Origin: CAYJII01 sp964370225
GTDB lineage: Bacteria > Bacillota > Clostridia > Oscillospirales > Ruminococcaceae
DNA length: 38,194 nucleotides
Reading direction: 5' to 3'
NCBI GenBank assembly: GCA_964370225.1
Contig: CAYJII010000024.1
Span: forward strand, 1 to 38,194
The translations under genes were made by a program, and so were the position numbers. Below are positions 32,731 to 38,194 of the stretch, piece after piece (the stretch's first letter is position 1; each line of letters starts with the position of its first letter). The notes under the pieces are model-generated. The model saw only the letters and a list, made by a program, of their open reading frames with translations, was not told the DNA's origin and did no database searches.

Positions 32731-35700
32731 ATGGCAAGAAAAATGAAAACTATGGATGGTAACACGGCTGCCGCTCACGTCTCGTATGCATTTACTGACG
32801 TTGCTGCAATCTACCCTATCACTCCATCGTCAAACATGGCCGAATTTACTGACAAATGGTCGGCTGAAGGCAAAAAAAACATTTTCGGACAAGAAGTTAA
32901 AGTTGTTGAAATGCAATCAGAAGCTGGTGCAGCAGGTACTGTTCACGGTTCGCTTGCAGCTGGTGCTTTAACTACTACTTACACAGCATCACAAGGGCTT
33001 TTACTTATGATCCCAAACATGTACAAAATCGCAGGTGAGCTTTTACCTGGAGTTATCAATGTTTCTGCTAGAGCTGTTGCTTCGCACGCATTGTCAATCT
33101 TCGGCGATCACTCTGATATTTATGCATGTCGTCAAACTGGTTTTGCGATGCTTGCATCTACAAACCCACAAGAAGTTATGGACCTTGGAGCAGTTGCTCA
33201 CTTAGCAGCTATCAAAGGTAGAGTTCCTTTCGTACATTTCTTTGACGGATTTAGAACTTCTCACGAACTTCAAAAAATCGAACAATGGAGCGACGAAGAT
33301 TTAGCTGATATGACTGATTTCGAAGCTATCGATGCTTTCCGTCGTAGAGCACTTAACCCAGAACACCCAGTTCAAAGAGGTACTGCTCAAAACCCAGATA
33401 TTTTCTTCCAATCAAGAGAAGCTTCAAACAAATTTTACGAAGCAGTTCCTGCAATTGCACAAGAGTATATGGATAAAGTTAATGCTAAAATTGGTACTGA
33501 CTACAAATTATTCAACTACTATGGTGCTGCTGATGCTACTCACGTAGTTATCGCTATGGGTTCTGTATGTGATACTATTGAAGAAACAATCGATTACTTA
33601 AATGCTAACGGAGGCAAATACGGTTTAGTTAAAGTTAGACTTTTCAGACCTTTCTCTGCTGAACATTTAGTTAATACTATCCCTGAATCAGCTACTCAAA
33701 TCACTGTTTTAGACAGAACTAAAGAACCTGGTTCACAAGGCGAACCTTTATACTTGGACGTTGTTGGTGCTCTTAGAGATACTAAATTCCACAACACTCC
33801 AATCTTCGCAGGTCGTTACGGTCTTGGTTCAAAAGACACTACTCCTGCTCAAATCATCGCTGTATACAAAAATGCAGAGAAGAAAAAATTCACAGTTGGT
33901 ATCACAGATGACGTTACTTACTTATCACTTGATATCACTGAAAATCCAGATACTACTCCTGAAGGAATTACAAGCTGTAAATTCTGGGGTCTTGGTGCAG
34001 ACGGTACTGTTGGAGCTAACAAAAACTCCATCAAAATCATCGGTGACCACACTGACATGAACGCTCAAGCTTACTTCTCATATGACTCCAAAAAATCAGG
34101 CGGTATCACTGTTTCTCACTTAAGATTTGGTAACTCAAAAATTAAATCTACTTACCTAATCAACAAAGCTGACTTTGTAGCATGTCATAATCCTTCATAT
34201 GTTTGGAAATACGACATGGTATCTGACCTAAAACCAGGTGGAACATTCCTACTTAACTGTGGATGGACTACTGAAGAGCTAGAAGAAGCATTACCTGGTC
34301 AACTTAAAAAATACATCGCAGATAACAACATTAAATTCTACACAATCGACGGCGTAAGCATCGGTAAAGAAATCGGTCTTGGCGGTAGAATTAATACAGT
34401 ACTACAATCTGCTTTCTTTAAACTTGCTAACATCATCCCTGCTGACGATGCTATCCAATACATGAAAGATGCAGCTACTGCTTCTTATGGACGCAAAGGT
34501 GAAGCTATCGTTAAAATGAACCACGAAGCTATCGACCGTGGCGCTCAAGTTACTGAAGTTGCTGTTCCTGAGTCATGGAAAAACGCAGCAGAAGTTTCAC
34601 TTTACGCTAAAGCAGAAGGTGAAAACGCTGATCTAGTTAAATACATTGATGAAATCCTAATGCCAGTTGGTGCACAACAAGGTGACAAACTTCCTGTTTC
34701 TACTTTCATAGACAGAGCTGATGGTACTGTTCCACTAGGTTCTTCTGCTTTTGAAAAACGTGGTATCGCTGTTGACGTTCCATGTTGGGAAACAGAAAAC
34801 TGTATCCAATGTAATTTCTGTGCTTATGTTTGTCCTCATGCATCAATCCGTCCTGTTGTTATGACAGAAGAAGAAGCTAAAGCTGCTCCTGCTGACATGA
34901 AAATGATGGATATGACTGGTATGCCTGGCATGAAATTTGCTATGACTGTTTCTGTTATGGACTGTACTGGTTGTGGATCATGTGCTAACATCTGCCCAGG
35001 TAAAAAAGGTGCTAAAGCTCTAGAAATGAAAGCTTTAGAAAGCCAAACTGCTGAACAAGATATCTTCGCTTACGGTTTTGATATCGAAGAAAAAGCAGAA
35101 GTTAACGCTAAATTTAAACTAACTACTGTTAAAGGTAGCCAATTTAAACAACCTCTACTTGAGTTCTCTGGCGCTTGCGCTGGCTGTGGAGAAACTCCAT
35201 ACGCTAAACTTGCAACTCAACTTTACGGTGACAGAATGTACATCGCAAATGCTACTGGTTGTTCATCAATCTGGGGTGGTTCTTCACCTTCAACTCCTTA
35301 CACTGTTAACAAATCAGGTTTCGGTCCTGCTTGGGCTAACTCCCTATTTGAAGACAATGCTGAGTACGGTTTTGGTATGTTCCTAGCACAAGATGCTCTA
35401 AGAACTAAACTAATCGACAAAGTTAAAGCTATCGTTGAAGCTGGAACATGCACTAGCGTGTTAGATTCAGCTAATGAATACCTAGAAACAATCTTCGATG
35501 GCGCTGCTAACAAAGTTGCTACTGCTAAATTAGTTGCTGACCTTGAAGCATGCGGATGCGAATGCGGCAAAGCTATTCTTGCTGACAAAGACTTCCTATG
35601 CAAAAAATCCATTTGGATTTTAGGTGGTGACGGTTGGGCTTACGACATCGGTTTCGGTGGTCTTGACCACGTTATCGCTTCTGGCGAAGACGTAAACATC

Positions 35701-36252
35701 CTTGTATTTGATACAGAAGTTTACTCAAACACAGGCGGACAAGCTTCAAAAGCTACTCCTGTTGGTGCTATTGCACAATTCGCTGCTGCTGGTAAAGAAA
35801 TCATGAAAAAAGACCTAGCACAAATCGCTATGAGCTACGGCTACGTTTACGTTGCTCAAGTTTCACAAGGTGCTGATTACAACCAATGCATGAAAGCGTT
35901 CATCGAAGCTGAAAGCTACCATGGACCTTCAATCATCATTGCTTACGCTCCTTGTATCAACCACGGTATTAAAGGTGGCATGAGCCAAGCTCAAACAGAA
36001 GAAAAACGCGCTGTTGAAGCTGGTTACTGGCACAACTTCCGCTTTGACCCACGTCTAGCTCTAGATGGCAAAAATCCATTCCAATTGGATTCAAAAGCTC
36101 CTACTGCTGACTACACTGAGTTTGTAAAAAGCGAAGTTAGATACTCATCACTACTACGCGCTAATCCAGATAGAGCAAATGCTTTATTTGCAAAAGCTGC
36201 TAAAGGTGCTGCTGAGAAATATGAAAAACTTGCTAAATTGGCAGGTAAATAA
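32731..36252 (+). CDS. nifJ: Pyruvate:ferredoxin (flavodoxin) oxidoreductase
   Basis: PFOR oxidises pyruvate with CoA to acetyl-CoA and CO2, reducing ferredoxin; it is central to anaerobic energy metabolism. The single chain of 1173 residues carries the domains in normal order: N-terminal TPP pyrimidine-binding domain (YPITPSSNMAE, residues ~28), gamma and CoA-binding domains, a 2[4Fe-4S] ferredoxin domain at about 690-755 (CIQCNFCAYVCP and CTGCGSCANICP), and the C-terminal TPP domain (ACAGCGETPY near 815, ATGCSSIWGG, and the GGDGWAYDIGFGG Mg/TPP site near 970). The further cluster cysteine is in APCINHG. AGGAGG stands just before the ATG. Codon choice is strongly biased to GCT, AAC and AAA-type codons compared with neighbours, suggesting high expression. 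It is a single-gene unit with promoter and terminator. Confidence 0.99.
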   Translation: MARKMKTMDGNTAAAHVSYAFTDVAAIYPITPSSNMAEFTDKWSAEGKKNIFGQEVKVVEMQSEAGAAGTVHGSLAAGALTTTYTASQGLLLMIPNMYKIAGELLPGVINVSARAVASHALSIFGDHSDIYACRQTGFAMLASTNPQEVMDLGAVAHLAAIKGRVPFVHFFDGFRTSHELQKIEQWSDEDLADMTDFEAIDAFRRRALNPEHPVQRGTAQNPDIFFQSREASNKFYEAVPAIAQEYMDKVNAKIGTDYKLFNYYGAADATHVVIAMGSVCDTIEETIDYLNANGGKYGLVKVRLFRPFSAEHLVNTIPESATQITVLDRTKEPGSQGEPLYLDVVGALRDTKFHNTPIFAGRYGLGSKDTTPAQIIAVYKNAEKKKFTVGITDDVTYLSLDITENPDTTPEGITSCKFWGLGADGTVGANKNSIKIIGDHTDMNAQAYFSYDSKKSGGITVSHLRFGNSKIKSTYLINKADFVACHNPSYVWKYDMVSDLKPGGTFLLNCGWTTEELEEALPGQLKKYIADNNIKFYTIDGVSIGKEIGLGGRINTVLQSAFFKLANIIPADDAIQYMKDAATASYGRKGEAIVKMNHEAIDRGAQVTEVAVPESWKNAAEVSLYAKAEGENADLVKYIDEILMPVGAQQGDKLPVSTFIDRADGTVPLGSSAFEKRGIAVDVPCWETENCIQCNFCAYVCPHASIRPVVMTEEEAKAAPADMKMMDMTGMPGMKFAMTVSVMDCTGCGSCANICPGKKGAKALEMKALESQTAEQDIFAYGFDIEEKAEVNAKFKLTTVKGSQFKQPLLEFSGACAGCGETPYAKLATQLYGDRMYIANATGCSSIWGGSSPSTPYTVNKSGFGPAWANSLFEDNAEYGFGMFLAQDALRTKLIDKVKAIVEAGTCTSVLDSANEYLETIFDGAANKVATAKLVADLEACGCECGKAILADKDFLCKKSIWILGGDGWAYDIGFGGLDHVIASGEDVNILVFDTEVYSNTGGQASKATPVGAIAQFAAAGKEIMKKDLAQIAMSYGYVYVAQVSQGADYNQCMKAFIEAESYHGPSIIIAYAPCINHGIKGGMSQAQTEEKRAVEAGYWHNFRFDPRLALDGKNPFQLDSKAPTADYTEFVKSEVRYSSLLRANPDRANALFAKAAKGAAEKYEKLAKLAGK

Positions 36253-36265
36253 TTAACCTAATTTT

Positions 36266-36300
36266 AAAACCTCTGCCAATTATTTGGTAGAGGTTTTAAT
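36266..36300 (+). terminator. Terminator after nifJ
   Basis: A 14-bp stem with one G-U pair (AAAACCTCTGCCAA with TTGGTAGAGGTTTT) around a TTAT loop, ending in TTTTAATTATT. It lies 14 bases after the PFOR stop codon. Confidence 0.85.
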
Positions 36301-36325
36301 TATTATATATTTGGGAGGCATTATT

Positions 36326-36712
36326 ATGGAAATAAAAATCAACCACACGTACAAAGTAGAAAAAAAGGTAACAGAAAATTTGCTTGCATGCGCAGTTGGC
36401 AGTGGCGATGTTGCTGTTTTCGCAACACCAATGATGATTGCTTTAATGGAAGAGAGTGCTAGCAAAGGTTTAGGCGAATTTTTAGAAGATGGACAAACAA
36501 GCGTTGGCATCAGCATTTCAAGTAGCCATGTAGCAGCTACACCTTGTGGCATGGGAGTTTACTCTATCGCGAAAATTGTAAATGTTGAAGGAAAAAAAGT
36601 TAGTTTTCAGATTGAAGCATACGACGACGTTGGCTTAATCGGTTCAGCAACACACGAACGCTTTATTGTAGATAAGTCAAAATTCGAGGAAAAAGCGCAA
36701 ACTCGTGCATAA
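36326..36712 (+). CDS. FlK-like hotdog-fold thioesterase
   Basis: A 128-residue single hotdog domain resembling the fluoroacetyl-CoA thioesterase FlK and its widespread relatives of unknown substrate. The residues corresponding to the FlK catalytic triad are visible in the right order: Thr34 (VFATPMMI), Glu42 (ALMEESA) and His68 (SSSHVAATPCG). Most relatives are not fluoroacetate enzymes; a role in clearing an acyl-CoA is reasonable but unproven. The ATG at 36326 follows GGGAGG; a longer frame starting at 36284 overlaps the nifJ terminator and is rejected. cca begins 21 bases after its stop, so the two are probably co-transcribed. Confidence 0.9.
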   Translation: MEIKINHTYKVEKKVTENLLACAVGSGDVAVFATPMMIALMEESASKGLGEFLEDGQTSVGISISSSHVAATPCGMGVYSIAKIVNVEGKKVSFQIEAYDDVGLIGSATHERFIVDKSKFEEKAQTRA

Positions 36713-36733
36713 ATGCGCATAAGCGAGGGTGGA

Positions 36734-38056
36734 ATGAGCAAGTTATTAAGCCAAGAGGCAAGGCTAATTATAAGCGCAATGAAAACTGCGGGATATGAAA
36801 TTTTTCCCGTAGGTGGTTTTGTGCGCGACTTTTTATTAGGGCTTCCCTGCAAAGATGTGGACTTTACGACAAATGCGACTACTACACAAATCATTGAGGT
36901 TTTTAGTGAATATAAAACTGTGACTATTGGCGAACGATATGGTACTATAGGTGTCATTGTCAATGCGCAATTATTCGAAATTACTACTTACCGCACAGAT
37001 GGTGAGTACAGCGACAATAGGCATCCGGAAACTGTAGTTTTCAGCAGTAGTTTACCGGAAGATTTAAGGCGACGCGACTTTACAATTAATGCAATGGCGT
37101 ATGATAACGGGAATATTATCGACTTTTTTGGCGGTAGTGAAGACATAAAACAAAAGCAAATTAGGACAGTCGGAGATGCAAATTTGCGATTTAGAGAAGA
37201 TGCACTTAGGATACTGCGTGCACTTAGGTTTGCAGCAACCTTGAATTTTACTATTGAGGAAAAAACTAAGCTTGCGATGCTTAAAAATGCAAATTTACTT
37301 AGGACGATTTCATCTGAGCGAATTCGCGATGAATTAGTAAAGATACTGCTTTCAAGTTCTTTTTTACGTGTTTTTATGGAATTTACTGATATATTTTGTG
37401 TGTTTATGCCCGAAATTGCTCATATGCAAGGGTTTCAGCAAAATACAAAGTATCATGTTTATGATGTTTACGAGCACACAGCTCATGTGGTAGCTAACTC
37501 CCCTGCAATTTTGACTATACGACTGGCAGCGCTTTTCCACGATATTGGCAAGCCACATACCTACACACAAGACGTCAATGGTGTCGGCCACTTTAAGGGG
37601 CACGCCAAAAAGAGTGTATTAATTGCAAAGGAAATGTTAAATAAGCTCCGCTTTGAGAAAAAAATTATTCGCGAGGTTTTGCTTTTAGTTGAGTACCACG
37701 ATGTAAAAATTACTTGCGATAAACCAGCTGTAAAGCGTGCATTAAACAGGCTGACACCCCCACTTTTTTTCGATTTAATCGAACTTAAAAAAGCTGATTT
37801 GCTCGGTAAGAACCCCGAGTATTTTTCGCGTGTCAGTAATATCGATGAAATTAAAGATACTGCTGTGAAAATCATCGAAAGCGGTGAGTGCTATTCCCTA
37901 TCCCAACTTGCAATAAGTGGATCTGATTTAACTCGTATGGGGATTTCTGGCGAAAAAGTAGGTGTAAATTTGCATGAAGCTTTAAATTTAGTTATTGATG
38001 AGCGTGTCGAAAATGAAAAAAATAAAATTTTGTCAGAAATCTGCAATTTTTTATAA
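36734..38056 (+). CDS. cca: CCA tRNA nucleotidyltransferase
   Basis: The enzyme adds or repairs the 3'-CCA of tRNAs using CTP and ATP. The class II nucleotidyltransferase head has GGFVRDFLLG and DVDFTT (metal aspartates), the RRRDFTINAMAYD block for ribose/base recognition, and the RFREDALRILRALRFA segment; an HD phosphohydrolase-type domain follows (LAALFHDIGKPHTY). The length of 440 residues suits the Firmicutes form. The start at 36734 is chosen because GAGGGTGG lies just upstream; the frame extends seven codons further through that site. It sits 60 bases before the tRNA-Pro gene. Both tRNA genes in the window encode CCA, so the enzyme may mainly repair ends or serve tRNAs lacking encoded CCA elsewhere. 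Poly(A) polymerase shares the fold, but the HD domain favours CCA. Confidence 0.94.
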   Translation: MSKLLSQEARLIISAMKTAGYEIFPVGGFVRDFLLGLPCKDVDFTTNATTTQIIEVFSEYKTVTIGERYGTIGVIVNAQLFEITTYRTDGEYSDNRHPETVVFSSSLPEDLRRRDFTINAMAYDNGNIIDFFGGSEDIKQKQIRTVGDANLRFREDALRILRALRFAATLNFTIEEKTKLAMLKNANLLRTISSERIRDELVKILLSSSFLRVFMEFTDIFCVFMPEIAHMQGFQQNTKYHVYDVYEHTAHVVANSPAILTIRLAALFHDIGKPHTYTQDVNGVGHFKGHAKKSVLIAKEMLNKLRFEKKIIREVLLLVEYHDVKITCDKPAVKRALNRLTPPLFFDLIELKKADLLGKNPEYFSRVSNIDEIKDTAVKIIESGECYSLSQLAISGSDLTRMGISGEKVGVNLHEALNLVIDERVENEKNKILSEICNFL

Positions 38057-38063
38057 ATACCTA

Positions 38064-38092
38064 TTGACAAATCAAAATAGTCAGTGTATAAT
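38064..38092 (+). promoter_or_regulatory. Consensus sigma-A promoter of tRNA-Pro
   Basis: TTGACA (38064-38069), a 17-base spacer and TATAAT (38087-38092), directly after the cca stop codon. The start would be about 20 bases before the tRNA 5' end. Confidence 0.9.
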
Positions 38093-38117
38093 AATATAGT
38101 TGTTTTAAATAATTTTT

Positions 38118-38194
38118 CGGGATGTAGCTCAGTTTGGTAGAGTGCTTGGTTTGGGACCAAGATGCCGCAGGTTCGAGTCCTGTCATCCCGACCA
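38118..38194 (+). tRNA. tRNA-Pro (anticodon UGG), CCA encoded
   Basis: The acceptor stem CGGGATG/CATCCCG is perfect, the anticodon loop TTTGGGA gives anticodon TGG, and the T arm GCAGGTTCGAGTCCTGT is canonical. The encoded CCA ends at the last base of the window, so the gene is complete; its terminator or following tRNAs lie outside. Confidence 0.97.

Overview
The window looks like a core-genome segment of a low-GC, anaerobic Firmicute, most likely a member of the Clostridia. The evidence is a large single-chain pyruvate:ferredoxin oxidoreductase, a cysteine desulfurase / NifU-type scaffold / mnmA cluster, a DUF1540 protein, the tig-clpP-clpX order, tRNA genes with encoded CCA, strong AGGAGG-type ribosome binding sites, and classic TTGACA-17-TATAAT promoters. 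I see no transposon, phage, CRISPR array or plasmid feature. Genus-level placement is not possible from reading alone.

Layout. (1) 1-11.9 kb, minus strand: an rpo/str cluster read right to left as rpoB, rpoC, rpsL, rpsG, fusA and tuf. tuf is cut by the window start. rpoB starts its own unit from a perfect consensus promoter; neither the rplJ/rplL genes nor the small L7Ae-like gene often found between rpoC and rpsL is present. (2) 11.99-14.9 kb: an accessory stretch with a 100-residue orphan gene divergent from rpoB and a minus-strand set encoding an MFS transporter, a Gfo/Idh/MocA oxidoreductase and a 94-residue DUF6506-like protein. (3) 15-18.2 kb, minus strand: clpX, clpP and tig (protein folding and turnover). 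(4) 18.3-19.5 kb: a metallophosphoesterase and a divergent DUF1540 gene, closed by a strong bidirectional terminator. (5) 19.5-23.8 kb, minus strand: rplS, then lepB, rbgA, an rnhB-yraN gene fusion and thrC. (6) 24.1-38.2 kb, almost all plus strand: ilvE-rnhA; the cysteine desulfurase, NifU-like scaffold and mnmA (sulfur flow to Fe-S clusters and tRNA 2-thiouridine); tsaE-tsaB-rpiB-upp; a convergent tRNA-Lys(UUU); an AI-2E-family membrane protein; nifJ (PFOR); a FlK-like hotdog thioesterase with cca; and tRNA-Pro(UGG) at the right edge.

Most of the window is housekeeping: transcription, translation, ribosome assembly, tRNA modification and maturation, proteolysis and pyruvate oxidation. I did not find a clear new multi-gene system. 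The observations most worth a second look are two places where a promoter -10 box lies inside the left arm of a perfect inverted repeat (25.64-25.70 kb and 28.48-28.53 kb), the RNase HII-YraN fusion, the separated rpoB unit next to unexplained accessory genes, and several compact inverted repeats in promoter regions (DUF1540, cysteine desulfurase, PFOR, AI-2E family gene).
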